The notes: generated by a model not told the origin, from the letters alone. 64,000 nt of DNA from Petrolisthes cinctipes (GCA_033782935.1 JAWQEG010000286.1:4601501-4665500), one strand, 5' to 3'; positions 1 to 13,196 are shown, counted from the stretch's first letter. Numbers and translations: made by a program.

Positions 1-190
1 CCGAAAATTCAATATTTTGGGGTCCCAGAAGCAATCTGTACAGTGCTAGAATATTTTCAAAATATAGGCTAAAAACATGCTAAAAATCGATCTTTTAGGT
101 GCCAAAAAGTCGATATCTCAAATTCAGTCCCAAAACACCCGAAAATTCGATATTTAGGGGTCCCAGAAGCGATCTGTACATGCCTACTCC
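1..190 (+). repeat. Partial HOR at window start (end of E, complete F)
   Basis: Bases 1-42 are the tail of an E monomer, recognised by CAATCTGTACAGTGC, the 10-bp-deleted junction. Bases 43-190 are a complete 148-bp F monomer with GATATTTAGGGGTCCC. The array therefore continues beyond the left edge. Confidence 0.93.
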
Positions 191-3100
191 GTGTTAGAGT
201 ATTTTCAAAATACATGCTCAAAACATATTGAAAATCGATCTTTTAGGTGCACAAAAGTCGATATGTGCATGCATCTTCAGTACCCGTTTATATCTCAAAT
301 TCAGGCTCAAAACACCCGAAAATTCAATATTTTGGGGTCCCAGAAGCAATCTGTACATGCCTACTCAGTGTTAGAGTATTTTCAAAATACAGTCCCAAAA
401 CATGCTGAAAATCGATATTTTAGATGCCCAAAGTCAATATGTGCATGTATCTTCTGTACCCGTTTATATCTCAAATTCAGGCTCAAAACACCCGAAAATT
501 CAATATTTTGGGGTCCCAGAAGCAATCTGTACATGCCTACACAGTGCTAGAATATTTTCAAAATATAGGCTAAAAACATGCTAAAAATCGACATTTTAGG
601 TGCCAAAAAATCGATATCTCAAATTCAGTCCCAAAACACCCGAAAATTCGATATTTAGAGATCCCAGAAGGTATCTGTACATGCCTACTCCGTGTTAGAG
701 TATTTTCAAAATACAGGCCAAAAAAATACTGAAAATCGATCTTTTAGGTGCCCAAAAGTCGATATGTGCATACATCTTCTGTACCCGTTTATATCTCAAA
801 TTCTGTCCCTAAACACCCGCAAATTCGATATTTTGCGGTCCCAGAAGCGATCTGTACATGCCTACTCCGTGTTAGAGTATTTTCAAAATTCAGGCCCAAA
901 ACATGCTGAAAATCGATATTTTTGGTGCCCAAAGTCAATGTGTGCATGTATCTTCTGTACCCGTTTATATCTCAAATTCAGGCTCAAAACACCCGAAAAT
1001 TCAATATTTTGGGGTCCCAGAAGCAATCTGTACAGTGCTAGAATATTTTCAAAATATAGGCTAAAAACATGCTAAAAATCGATCTTTTAGGTGCCAAAAA
1101 GTCGATATCTCAAATTCAGTCCCAAAACATCCGAAAATTCGATATTTAGGGGTCCCAAAAGCGATCTGTACATGCCTACTCCGTGTTAGAGTATTTTCAA
1201 AATACATGCTCAAAACATACTGAAAATCGATCTTTTAGGTGCACAAAAGTCGATATGTGCATGCATCTTCAGTACCCGTTTATATCTCAAATTCAGGCTC
1301 AAAACACCCGAAAATTCAATATTTTGGGGTCCCAGAAGCAATCTGTACATGCCTACTCAGTGTTAGAGTATTTTCAAAATACAGGCCCAAAACATGCTGA
1401 AAATCGATATTTTAGATGCCCAAAGTCAATATGTGCATGTATCTTCTGTACCCGTTTATATCTCAAATTCAGGCTCAAAACACCCGAAAATTCAATATTT
1501 TGGGGTCCCAGAAGCAATCTGTACATGCCTACACAGTGCTAGAATATTTTCAAAATATAGGCTAAAAACATGCTAAAAATCGACATTTTAGGTGCCAAAA
1601 AATCGATATCTCAAATTCAGTCCCAAAACACCCGAAAATTCGATATTTAGAGGTCCCAGAAGGTATCTGTACATGCCTACTCCGTGTTAGAGTATTTTCA
1701 AAATACAGGCCAAAAAAATACTGAAAATCGATCTTTTAGGTGCCCCAAAAGTCGATATGTGCATACATCTTCTGTACCCGTTTACATTTCAAATTCTGGC
1801 CCTAAACACCCGAAAATTCGATATTTTGGGGTCCCAGAAGCGATCTGTACATGCCTACTCCGTGTTAGAGTATTTTCAAAATTCAGGCCCAAAACATGCT
1901 GAAAATCGATATTTTTGGTGCCCAAAGTCAATATGTGCATGTATCTTCTGTACCAGTTTATATCTCAAATTCAGGCTCAAAACACCCGAAAATTCAATAT
2001 TTTGGGGTCCCAGAAGCAATCTGTACAGTGCTAGAATATTTTCAAAATATAGGCTAAAAACATGCTAAAAATCGATCTTTTAGGTGCCAAAAAGTCGATA
2101 TCTCAAATTCAGTCCCAAAACACCCGAAAATTCGATATTTAGGGGTCCCAGAAGCGATCTGTACATGCCTACTCCGTGTTAGAGTATTTTCAAAATACAT
2201 GCTCAAAACATACTGAAAATCGATCTTTTAGGTGCACAAAAGTCGATATGTGCATGCATCTTCAGTACCCGTTTATATCTCAAATTCAGGCTCAAAACAC
2301 CCGAAAATTCAATATTTTGGGGTCCCAGAAGCAATCTGTACATGCCTACTCAGTGTTAGAGTATTTTCAAAATACAGGCCCAAAACATGCTGAAAATCGA
2401 TATTTTAGATACCCAAAGTCAATATGTGCATGTATCTTTTGTACCCGTTTATATCTCAAATTCAGGCTCAAAACACCCAAAAATTCAATATTTTGGGGTC
2501 CCAGAAGCAATCTGTACATGCCTACACAGTGCTAGAATATTTTCAAAATATAGGCTAAAAACATGCTAAAAATCGACATTTTAGGTGCCAAAAAATCGAT
2601 ATCTCAAATTCAGTCCCAAAACACCCGAAAATTCGATATTTAGAGGTCCCAGAAGGTATCTGTACATGCCTACTCCGTGTTAGAGTATTTTCAAAATACA
2701 GGCCAAAAAAATACTGAAAATCGATCTTTTAGGTGCCCAAAAGTCGATATGTGCACACATCTTCTGTACCCGTTTATATCTCAAATTCTGGCCCTAAACA
2801 CCCGAAAATTCGATATTTTGGGGTCCCAGAAGCGATCTGTACATGCCTACTCCGTGTTAGAGTATTTTCAAAATTCAGGCCCAAAACATGCTGAAAATCG
2901 ATATTTTTGGTGCCCAAAGTCAATATGTGCATGTATCTTCTGTACCCGTTTATATCTCAAATTCAGGCTCAAAACACCCGAAAATTCAATATTTTGGGGT
3001 CCCAGAAGCAATCTGTACATGCCTACACAGTGCTAGAATATTTTCAAAATATAGGCTAAAAACATGCTAAAAATCGATCTTTTAGGTGCCAAAAAGTCGA

Positions 3101-4169
3101 TATCTCAAATTCAGTCCCAAAACACCCGAAAATTCGATATTTAGTTGTCCCAGAAGCGATCTGTACATGCCTACTCCGTGTTAAAGTATTTTCAAAATAC
3201 ATGCTCAAAACATATTGAAAATCGATCTTTTAGGTGCACAAAAGTCGATATGTGCATGCATCTTCAGTACCCGTTTATATCTCAAATTCAGGCTCAAAAC
3301 ACCCGAAAATTCAATATTTTGGGGTCCCAGAAGCAATCTGTACATGCCTACTCAGTGTTAGAGTATTTTCAAAATACAGTCCCAAAACATGCTGAAAATC
3401 GATATTTTAGATGCCCAAAGTCAATATGTGCATGTATCTTCTGTACCCGTTTATATCTCAAATTCAGGCTCAAAACACCCGAAAATTCAATATTTTGGGG
3501 TCCCAGAAGCAATCTGTACATGCCTACACAGTGCTAGAATATTTTCAAAATATAGGCTAAAAACATGCTAAAAATCGACATTTTAGGTGCCAAAAAATCG
3601 ATATCTCAAATTCAGTCCCAAAACACCCGAAAATTCGATATTTAGAGGTCCCAGAAGGTATCTGTACATGCCTACTCCGTGTTAGAGTATTTTCAAAATA
3701 CAGGCCAAAAAAATACTGAAAATCGATCTTTTAGGTGCCCAAAAGTCGATATGTGCATACATCTTCTGTACCCGTTTATATCTCAAATTCTGTCCCTAAA
3801 CACCCGCAAATTCGATATTTTGCGGTCCCAGAAGCGATCTGTACATGCCTACTCCGTGTTAGAGTATTTTCAAAATTCAGGCCCAAAACATGCTGAAAAT
3901 CGATATTTTTGGTGCCCAAAGTCAATGTGTGCATGTATCTTCTGTACCCGTTTATATCTCAAATTCAGGCTCAAAACACCCGAAAATTCAATATTTTGGG
4001 GTCCCAGAAGCAATCTGTACAGTGCTAGAATATTTTCAAAATATAGGCTAAAAACATGCTAAAAATCGATCTTTTAGGTGCCAAAAAGTCGATATCTCAA
4101 ATTCAGTCCCAAAACATCCGAAAATTCGATATTTAGGGGTCCCAAAAGCGATCTGTACATGCCTACTCC
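191..4169 (+). repeat. Four full-length HORs
   Basis: Units start at 191, 1183, 2176 and 3178 (992, 993, 1002 and 992 bp). The 993-bp unit has one extra C in GTGCCCCAAAAG near 1744. The 1002-bp unit has an E with a B-like full ATGCCTACACA end (near 3018). Units starting at 191 and 3178 share ATACAGTCCCAAAACATG in B. Units 692 and 3679 share AGTCAATGTGTGCATG, and the F before 1183 and 4170 shares ACATCCGAAAATTC with CCCAAAAGCG. These point to an older copy at 2,987-bp spacing (three HORs). Confidence 0.88.
817..838. other. Shifted dyad 2 in the D subtype with CCGCAAA / TTTGCGG
   Basis: In this D monomer (692-868) the arms CCGCAAA (817-823) and TTTGCGG (832-838) form a perfect 7-bp inverted repeat around an 8-base loop. 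The pairing register is shifted by one base from the dyad in the common D subtype. Two substitutions, A to C in the left arm and G to C in the right arm, are needed together. The subtype recurs in many D monomers, for example those starting at 3679, 6303, 19942, 33516, 36491, 38475 and 43925. Confidence 0.75.
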
Positions 4170-4985
4170 GTGTTAGAGTATTTTCAAAATACATGCTCAA
4201 AACATACTGAAAATCGATCTTTTAGGTGCACAAAAGTCGATATGTGCATGCATCTTCAGTACCCGTTTATATCTCAAATTCAGGCTCAAAACACCCGAAA
4301 ATTCAATATTTTGGGGTCCCAGAAGCAATCTGTACATGCCTACTCAGTGTTAGAGTATTTTCAAAATACAGGCCCAAAACATGCTGAAAATCGATATTTT
4401 AGATGCCCAAAGTCAATATGTGCATGTATCTTCTGTACCCGTTTATATCTCAAATTCAGGCTCAAAACACCCGAAAATTCAATATTTTGGGGTCCCAGAA
4501 GCAATCTGTACATGCCTACACAGTGCTAGAATATTTTCAAAATATAGGCTAAAAACATGCTAAAAATCGACATTTTAGGTGCCAAAAAATCGATATCTCA
4601 AATTCAGTCCCAAAACACCCGAAAATTCGATATTTAGAGGTCCCAGAAGGTATCTGTACATGCCTACTCCGTGTTAGAGTATTTTCAAAATACAGGCCAA
4701 AAAAATACTGAAAATCGATCTTTTAGGTGCCCAAAAGTCGATATGTGCATACATCTTCTGTACCCGTTTATATCTCAAATTCTGGCCCTAAACACCCGAA
4801 AATTCGATATTTTGGGGTCCCAGAAGCGATCTGTACAGTGCTAGAATATTTTCAAAATATAGGCTAAAAACATGCTAAAAATCGATCTTTTAGGTGCCAA
4901 AAAGTCGATATCTCAAATTCAGTCCCAAAACACCCGAAAATTCGATATTTAGGGGTCCCAGAAGCGATCTGTACATGCCTACTCC
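4170..4985 (+). repeat. Contracted HOR (816 bp), A-B-C-D/E-F
   Basis: A-B-C is normal (4170-4670). The next block is only 315 bp: a D monomer joins the E tail within the shared word ATCTGTACA (4829-4837), removing one monomer of 176 bp. The D-type GAAGCGATC is followed directly by the E-type TACAGTGCTAG. The same junction is at 12066-12380 in the second copy of the large duplication. Confidence 0.88.
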
Positions 4986-5801
4986 GTGTTAGAGTATTTT
5001 CAAAATACATGCTCAAAACATATTGAAAATCGATCTTTTAGGTGCACAAAAGTCGATATGTGCATGCATCTTCAGTACCCGTTTATATCTCAAATTCAGG
5101 CTCAAAACACCCGAAAATTCAATATTTTGGGGTCCCAGAAGCAATCTGTACATGCCTACACAGTGCTGGAATATTTTCAAAATATAGGCTAAAAACATGC
5201 TAAAAATCGACATTTTAGGTGCCAAAAAATCGATATCTCAAATTCAGTCCCAAAACACCCGAAAATTCGATATTTAGAGGTCCCAGAAGGTATCTGTACA
5301 TGCCTACTCCGTGTTAGAGTATTTTCAAAATACAGGCCAAAAAAATACTGAAAATCGATCTTTTAGGTGCCCAAAAGTCGATATGTGCATACATCTTCTG
5401 TACCCGTTTATATCTCAAATTCTGTCCCTAAACACCCGAAAATTCGATATTTTGGGGTCCCAGAAGCGATCTGTACATGCCTACTCCGTGTTAGAGTATT
5501 TTCAAAATTCAGGCCCAAAACATGCTGAAAATCGATATTTTTGGTGCCCAAAGTCAATATGTGCATGTATCTTCTGTACCCGTTTATATCTCAAATTCAG
5601 GCTCAAAACACCCGAAAATTCAATATTTTGGGGTCCCAGAAGCAATCTGTACAGTGCTAGAATATTTTCAAAATATAGGCTAAAAACATGCTAAAAATCG
5701 ATCTTTTAGGTGCCAAAAAGTCGATATCTCAAATTCAGTCCCAAAACACCCGAAAATTCGATATTTAGGGGTCCCAGAAGCGATCTGTACATGCCTACTC
5801 C
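4986..5801 (+). repeat. Contracted HOR (816 bp), A/B-C-D-E-F
   Basis: The first trimer is 325 bp because A passes directly into a B-type end (ATGCCTACACAGTGCTGGAA near 5150-5170) and then C. One monomer is missing. The change of CTAGAA to CTGGAA at 5168 is private to this copy; its partner at 12563 has A. The D-E-F trimer at 5311-5801 has normal length. Confidence 0.87.
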
Positions 5802-7785
5802 GTGTTAGAGTATTTTCAAAATACATGCTCAAAACATATTGAAAATCGATCTTTTAGGTGCACAAAAGTCGATATGTGCATGCATCTTCAGTACCCGTTT
5901 ATATCTCAAATTCAGGCTCAAAACACCCGAAAATTCAGTATTTTGGGGTCCCAGAAGCAATCTGTACATGCCTACTCAGTGTTAGAGTATTTTCAAAATA
6001 CAGGCCCAAAACATGCTGAAAATCGATATTTTAGATGCCCAAAGTCAATATGTGCATGTATCTTCTGTACCCGTTTATATCTCAAATTCAGGCTCAAAAC
6101 ACCCGAAAATTCAATATTTTGGGGTCCCAGAAGCAATCTGTACATGCCTACACAGTGCTAGAATATTTTCAAAATATAGGCTAAAAACATGCTAAAAATC
6201 GACATTTTAGGTGCCAAAAAATCGATATCTCAAATTCAGTCCCAAAACACCCGAAAATTCGATATTTAGAGGTCCCAGAAGGTATCTGTACATGCCTACT
6301 CCGTGTTAGAGTATTTTCAAAATACAGGCCAAAAAAATACTGAAAATCGATCTTTTAGGTGCCCAAAAGTCGATATGTGCATACATCTTCTGTACCCGTT
6401 TATATCTCAAATTCTGTCCCTAAACACCCGCAAATTCGATATTTTGCGGTCCCAGAAGCGATCTGTACATGCCTACTCCGTGTTAGAGTATTTTCAAAAT
6501 TCAGGCCCAAAACATGCTGAAAATCGATATTTTTGGTGCTCAAAGTCAATGTGTGCATGTATCTTCTGTACCCGTTTATATCTCAAATTCAGGCTCAAAA
6601 CACCCGAAAATTCAATATTTTGGGGTCCCAGAAGCAATCTGTACAGTGCTAGAATATTTTCAAAATATAGGCTAAAAACATGCTAAAAATCGATCTTTTA
6701 GGTGCCAAAAAGTCGATATCTCAAATTCAGTCCCAAAACATCCGAAAATTCGATATTTAGGGGTCCCAAAAGCGATCTGTACATGCCTACTCCGTGTTAG
6801 AGTATTTTCAAAATACATGCTCAAAACATACTGAAAATCGATATTTTAGGTGCACAAAAGTCGATATGTGCATGCATCTTCAGTACCCGTTTATATCTCA
6901 AATTCAGGCTCAAAACACCCGAAAATTCAATATTTTGGGGTCCCAGAAGCAATCTGTACATGCCTACTCAGTGTTAGAGTATTTTCAAAATACAGGCCCA
7001 AAACATGCTGAAAATCGATATTTTAGATGCCCAAAGTCAATATGTGCATGTATCTTCTGTACCCGTTTATATCTCAAATTCAGGCTCAAAACACCCGAAA
7101 ATTCAATATTTTGGGGTCCCAGAAGCAATCTGTACATGCCTACACAGTGCTAGAATATTTTCAAAATATAGGCTAAAAACATGCTAAAAATCGACATTTT
7201 AGGTGCCAAAAAATCGATATCTCAAATTCTGTCCCAAAACACCCGAAAATTCGATATTTAGAGGTCCCAGAAGGTATCTGTACATGCCTACTCCGTGTTA
7301 GAGTATTTTCAAAATACAGGCCAAAAAAATACTGAAAATCGATCTTTTAGGTGCCCAAAAGTCGATATGTGCATACATCTTCTGTACCCGTTTATATCTC
7401 AAATTCTGGCCCTAAACACCCGAAAATTCGATATTTTGGGGTCCCAGAAGCGATCTGTACATGCCTACTCCGTGTTAGAGTATTTTCAAAATTCAGGCCC
7501 AAAACATGCTGAAAATCGATATTTTTGGTGCCCAAAGTCAATATGTGCATGTATCTTCTGTACCCGTTTATATCTCAAATTCAGGCTCAAAACACCCGAA
7601 AATTCAATATTTTGGGGTCCCAGAAGCAATCTGTACAGTGCTAGAATATTTTCAAAATATAGGCTAAAAACATGCTAAAAATCGATCTTTTAGGTGCCAA
7701 AAAGTCGATATCTCAAATTCAGTCCCAAAACACCCGAAAATTCGATATTTAGGGGTCCCAGAAGCGATCTGTACATGCCTACTCC
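5802..7785 (+). repeat. Two full-length HORs
   Basis: Units start at 5802 and 6794 (992 bp each). Private markers are TTCAGTATTTTGGGG near 5937 and GGTGCTCAAAGTC near 6536; both recur 7,395 bp downstream. The A monomer of the second unit has CGATATTTTAGGTGCAC. Confidence 0.88.
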
Positions 7786-8578
7786 GTGTTAGAGTATTTT
7801 CAAAATACATGCTCAAAACATATTGAAAATCGATCTTTTAGGTGCACAAAAGTCGATATGTGCATGCATCTTCAGTACCCGTTTATATCTCAAATTCAGG
7901 CTCAAAACACCCGAAAATTCAATATTTTGGGGTCCCAGAAGCAATCTGTACATGCCTACACAGTGCTAGAATATTTTCAAAATATAGGCTAAAAACATGC
8001 TAAAAATCGACATCTCAAATTCAGTCCCAAAACACCCGAAAATTCGATATTTAGAGGTCCCAGAAGGTATCTGTACATGCCTACTCCGTGTTAGAGTATT
8101 TTCAAAATACAGGCCAAAAAAATACTGAAAATCGATCTTTTAGGTGCCCAAAAGTCGATATGTGCATACATCTTCTGTACCCGTTTATATCTCAAATTCT
8201 GGCCCTAAACACCCGAAAATTCGATATTTTGGGGTCCCAGAAGCGATCTGTACATGCCTACTCCGTGTTAGAGTATTTTCAAAATTCAGGCCCAAAACAT
8301 GCTGAAAATCGATATTTTTGGTGCCCAAAGTCAATATGTGCATGTATCTTCTGTACCCGTTTATATCTCAAATTCAGGCTCAAAACACCCGAAAATTCAA
8401 TATTTTGGGGTCCCAGAAGCAATCTGTACAGTGCTAGAATATTTTCAAAATATAGGCTAAAAACATGCTAAAAATCGATCTTTTAGGTGCCAAAAAGTCG
8501 ATATCTCAAATTCAGTCCCAAAACAAACGAAAATTCGATATTTAGGTGTCCCAGAAGCGATCTGTACATGCCTACTCC
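7786..8578 (+). repeat. Contracted HOR (793 bp) with a 23-bp deletion in C
   Basis: The first trimer is 302 bp. A joins a B-type end as at 4986, and the following C has lost a further 23 bp so that ATCGACAT runs straight into CTCAAATTC near 8010. This C lacks the GATATC site. The D-E-F trimer at 8088-8578 is normal. The same double change occurs at 15181-15482. Confidence 0.88.
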
Positions 8579-11564
8579 GTGTTAGAGTATTTTCAAAATA
8601 CATGCTCAAAACATACTGAAAATCGATCTTTTAGGTGCACAAAAGTCGATATGTGCATGCATCTTCAGTACCCGTTTAAATCTCAAATTCAGGCTCAAAA
8701 CACCCGAAAATTCAATATTTTGGGGTCCCAGAAGCAATCTGTACATGCCTTCTCAGTGTTAGAGTATTTTCAAAATACAGGCCCAAAACATGCTGAAAAT
8801 CGATATTTTAGATGCCCAAAGTCAATATGTGCATGTATCTTCTGTACCCGTTTATATCTCAAATTCAGGCTCAAAACACCCGAAAATTCAATATTTTGGG
8901 GTCCCAGAAGCAATCTGTACATGCCTACACAGTGCTAGAATATTTTCAGAATATAGGCTAAAAACATGCTAAAAATCGACATTTTAGGTGCCAAAAAATC
9001 GATATCTCAAATTCAGTCCCAAAACACCCGAAAATTCGATATTTAGAGATCCCAGAAGGTATCTGTACATGCCTACTCCGTGTTAGAGTATTTTCAAAAT
9101 ACAGGCCAAAAAAATACTGAAAATCGATCTTTTAGGTGCCCAAAAGTCGATATGTGCATACATCTTCTGTACCCGTTTATATCTCAAATTCTGTCCCTAA
9201 ACACCCGCAAATTCGATATTTTGCGGTCCCAGAAGCGATCTGTACATGCCTACTCCGTGTTAGAGTATTTTCAAAATTCAGGCCCAAAACATGCTGAAAA
9301 TCGATATTTTTGGTGCCCAAAGTCAATGTGTGCATGTATCTTCTGTACCCGTTTATATCTCAAATTCAGGCTCAAAACACCCGAAAATTCAATATTTTGG
9401 GGTCCCAGAAGCAATCTGTACAGTGCTAGAATATTTTCAAAATATAGGCTAAAAACATGCTAAAAATCGATCTTTTAGGTGCCAAAAAGTCGATATCTCA
9501 AATTCAGTCCCAAAACATCCGAAAATTCGATATTTAGGGGTCCCAAAAGCGATCTGTACATGCCTACTCCGTGTTAGAGTATTTTCAAAATACATGCTCA
9601 AAACATACTGAAAATCGATCTTTTAGGTGCACAAAAGTCGATATGTGCATGCATCTTCAGTACCCGTTTATATCTCAAATTCAGGCTCAAAACACCCGAA
9701 AATTCAATATTTTGGGGTCCCAGAAGCAATCTGTACATGCCTACTCAGTGTTAGAGTATTTTCAAAATACAGGCCCAAAACATGCTGAAAATCGATATTT
9801 TAGATACCCAAAGTCAATATGTGCATGTATCTTTTGTACCCGTTTATATCTCAAATTCAGGCTCAAAACACCCAAAAATTCAATATTTTGGGGTCCCAGA
9901 AGCAATCTGTACATGCCTACACAGTGCTAGAATATTTTCAAAATATAGGCTAAAAACATGCTAAAAATCGACATTTTAGGTGCCAAAAAATCGATATCTC
10001 AAATTCAGTCCCAAAACACCCGAAAATTCGATATTTAGAGGTCCCAGAAGGTATCTGTACATGCCTACTCCGTGTTAGAGTATTTTCAAAATACAGGCCA
10101 AAAAAATACTGAAAATCGATCTTTTAGGTGCCCAAAAGTCGATATGTGCATACATCTTCTGTACCCGTTTATATCTCAAATTCTGGCCCTAAACACCCGA
10201 AAATTCGATATTTTGGGGTCCCAGAAGCGATCTGTACATGCCTACTCCGTGTTAGAGTATTTTCAAAATTCAGGCCCAAAACATGCTGAAAATCGATATT
10301 TTTGGTGCCCAAAGTCAATATGTGCATGTATCTTCTGTACCCGTTTATATCTCAAATTCAGGCTCAAAACACCCGAAAATTCAATATTTTGGGGTCCCAG
10401 AAGCAATCTGTACATGCCTACACAGTGCTAGAATATTTTCAAAATATAGGCTAAAAACATGCTAAAAATCGATCTTTTAGGTGCCAAAAAGTCGATATCT
10501 CAAATTCAGTCCCAAAACACCCGAAAATTCGATATTTAGTTGTCCCAGAAGCGATCTGTACATGCCTACTCCGTGTTAAAGTATTTTCAAAATACATGCT
10601 CAAAACATATTGAAAATCGATCTTTTAGGTGCACAAAAGTCGATATGTGCATGCATCTTCAGTACCCGTTTATATCTCAAATTCAGGCTCAAAACACCCG
10701 AAAATTCAATATTTTGGGGTCCCAGAAGCAATCTGTACATGCCTACTCAGTGTTAGAGTATTTTCAAAATACAGTCCCAAAACATGCTGAAAATCGATAT
10801 TTTAGATGCCCAAAGTCAATATGTGCATGTATCTTCTGTACCCGTTTATATCTCAAATTCAGGCTCAAAACACCCGAAAATTCAATATTTTGGGGTCCCA
10901 GAAGCAATCTGTACATGCCTACACAGTGCTAGAATATTTTCAAAATATAGGCTAAAAACATGCTAAAAATCGACATTTTAGGTGCCAAAAAATCGATATC
11001 TCAAATTCAGTCCCAAAACACCCGAAAATTCGATATTTAGAGGTCCCAGAAGGTATCTGTACATGCCTACTCCGTGTTAGAGTATTTTCAAAATACAGGC
11101 CAAAAAAATACTGAAAATCGATCTTTTAGGTGCCCAAAAGTCGATATGTGCATACATCTTCTGTACCCGTTTATATCTCAAATTCTGTCCCTAAACACCC
11201 GCAAATTCGATATTTTGCGGTCCCAGAAGCGATCTGTACATGCCTACTCCGTGTTAGAGTATTTTCAAAATTCAGGCCCAAAACATGCTGAAAATCGATA
11301 TTTTTGGTGCCCAAAGTCAATGTGTGCATGTATCTTCTGTACCCGTTTATATCTCAAATTCAGGCTCAAAACACCCGAAAATTCAATATTTTGGGGTCCC
11401 AGAAGCAATCTGTACAGTGCTAGAATATTTTCAAAATATAGGCTAAAAACATGCTAAAAATCGATCTTTTAGGTGCCAAAAAGTCGATATCTCAAATTCA
11501 GTCCCAAAACATCCGAAAATTCGATATTTAGGGGTCCCAAAAGCGATCTGTACATGCCTACTCC
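8579..11564 (+). repeat. Three full-length HORs
   Basis: Units start at 8579 (992 bp), 9571 (1002 bp, E with B-like end) and 10573 (992 bp). The first spans the junction of the two large duplication copies: its A-B carry copy-1 markers (TTTAAATCTC and TGCCTTCTCAG) and its D-E-F carry those of 692-1182. Confidence 0.87.
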
Positions 11565-12380
11565 GTGTTAGAGTATTTTCAAAATACATGCTCAAAACAT
11601 ACTGAAAATCGATCTTTTAGGTGCACAAAAGTCGATATGTGCATGCATCTTCAGTACCCGTTTATATCTCAAATTCAGGCTCAAAACACCCGAAAATTCA
11701 ATATTTTGGGGTCCCAGAAGCAATCTGTACATGCCTACTCAGTGTTAGAGTATTTTCAAAATACAGGCCCAAAACATGCTGAAAATCGATATTTTAGATG
11801 CCCAAAGTCAATATGTGCATGTATCTTCTGTACCCGTTTATATCTCAAATTCAGGCTCAAAACACCCGAAAATTCAATATTTTGGGGTCCCAGAAGCAAT
11901 CTGTACATGCCTACACAGTGCTAGAATATTTTCAAAATATAGGCTAAAAACATGCTAAAAATCGACATTTTAGGTGCCAAAAAATCGATATCTCAAATTC
12001 AGTCCCAAAACACCCGAAAATTCGATATTTAGAGGTCCCAGAAGGTATCTGTACATGCCTACTCCGTGTTAGAGTATTTTCAAAATACAGGCCAAAAAAA
12101 TACTGAAAATCGATCTTTTAGGTGCCCAAAAGTCGATATGTGCATACATCTTCTGTACCCGTTTATATCTCAAATTCTGGCCCTAAACACCCGAAAATTC
12201 GATATTTTGGGGTCCCAGAAGCGATCTGTACAGTGCTAGAATATTTTCAAAATATAGGCTAAAAACATGCTAAAAATCGATCTTTTAGGTGCCAAAAAGT
12301 CGATATCTCAAATTCAGTCCCAAAACACCCGAAAATTCGATATTTAGGGGTCCCAGAAGCGATCTGTACATGCCTACTCC
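11565..12380 (+). repeat. Contracted HOR (816 bp), A-B-C-D/E-F, second copy
   Basis: A-B-C (11565-12065) is followed by a 315-bp D/E-F block (12066-12380). The D-to-E junction at GCGATCTGTACAGTGC matches that of 4671-4985, so the deletion predates the large duplication. Confidence 0.87.
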
Positions 12381-13196
12381 GTGTTAGAGTATTTTCAAAA
12401 TACATGCTCAAAACATATTGAAAATCGATCTTTTAGGTGCACAAAAGTCGATATGTGCATGCATCTTCAGTACCCGTTTATATCTCAAATTCAGGCTCAA
12501 AACACCCGAAAATTCAATATTTTGGGGTCCCAGAAGCAATCTGTACATGCCTACACAGTGCTAGAATATTTTCAAAATATAGGCTAAAAACATGCTAAAA
12601 ATCGACATTTTAGGTGCCAAAAAATCGATATCTCAAATTCAGTCCCAAAACACCCGAAAATTCGATATTTAGAGGTCCCAGAAGGTATCTGTACATGCCT
12701 ACTCCGTGTTAGAGTATTTTCAAAATACAGGCCAAAAAAATACTGAAAATCGATCTTTTAGGTGCCCAAAAGTCGATATGTGCATACATCTTCTGTACCC
12801 GTTTATATCTCAAATTCTGGCCCTAAACACCCGAAAATTCGATATTTTGGGGTCCCAGAAGCGATCTGTACATGCCTACTCCGTGTTAGAGTATTTTCAA
12901 AATTCAGGCCCAAAACATGCTGAAAATCGATATTTTTGGTGCCCAAAGTCAATATGTGCATGTATCTTCTGTACCCGTTTATATCTCAAATTCAGGCTCA
13001 AAACACCCGAAAATTCAATATTTTGGGGTCCCAGAAGCAATCTGTACAGTGCTAGAATATTTTCAAAATATAGGCTAAAAACATGCTAAAAATCGATCTT
13101 TTAGGTGCCAAAAAGTCGATATCTCAAATTCAGTCCCAAAACACCCGAAAATTCGATATTTAGGGGTCCCAGAAGCGATCTGTACATGCCTACTCC
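12381..13196 (+). repeat. Contracted HOR (816 bp), A/B-C-D-E-F, second copy
   Basis: A 325-bp A/B-C block (12381-12705) is followed by a normal D-E-F (12706-13196). It is the counterpart of 4986-5801, with differences at 12563 and 12820. Confidence 0.87.

Larger units (their letters stand above)
661..9048 (+). repeat. Large tandem segmental duplication, copy 1 (8,388 bp)
   Basis: This segment is repeated directly downstream. From 2176 to about 8949 it matches positions 7,395 bp further on, including rare markers: TAGATACCCAAAG near 2411 and 9806, GATATTTAGTTGTCCC near 3140 and 10535, TTCAGTATTTTGGGG near 5937 and 13332, TTTAAATCTCAAA near 8680 and 16075, and TTTTCAGAATATAG near 8947 and 16342. 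From 661 to about 1160 the match is at offset 8,388. Copy 1 thus has one extra 993-bp HOR (about 1183-2175). The left edge lies somewhere between 562 and 661. Confidence 0.85.

Noticed and set aside
191..550. Open frames of 60-160 codons on the + strand, recurring with the repeat period (for example 191-550, 22156-22638, 53404-53886)
   Set aside because: They start mostly at GTG inside the repeat, overlap in more than one frame, and change with monomer fusions and single-base gains or losses without any sign of frame conservation. They resemble no protein family I know. The frames are open only because the monomer happens to have few stops in those frames.
5013..5225. Minus-strand open frames at 5013-5225 and 34140-34349
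   Set aside because: They exist only where a local fusion or one-base loss removes a stop, and they have no counterpart in the other copies. They are antisense shadows of the repeat.
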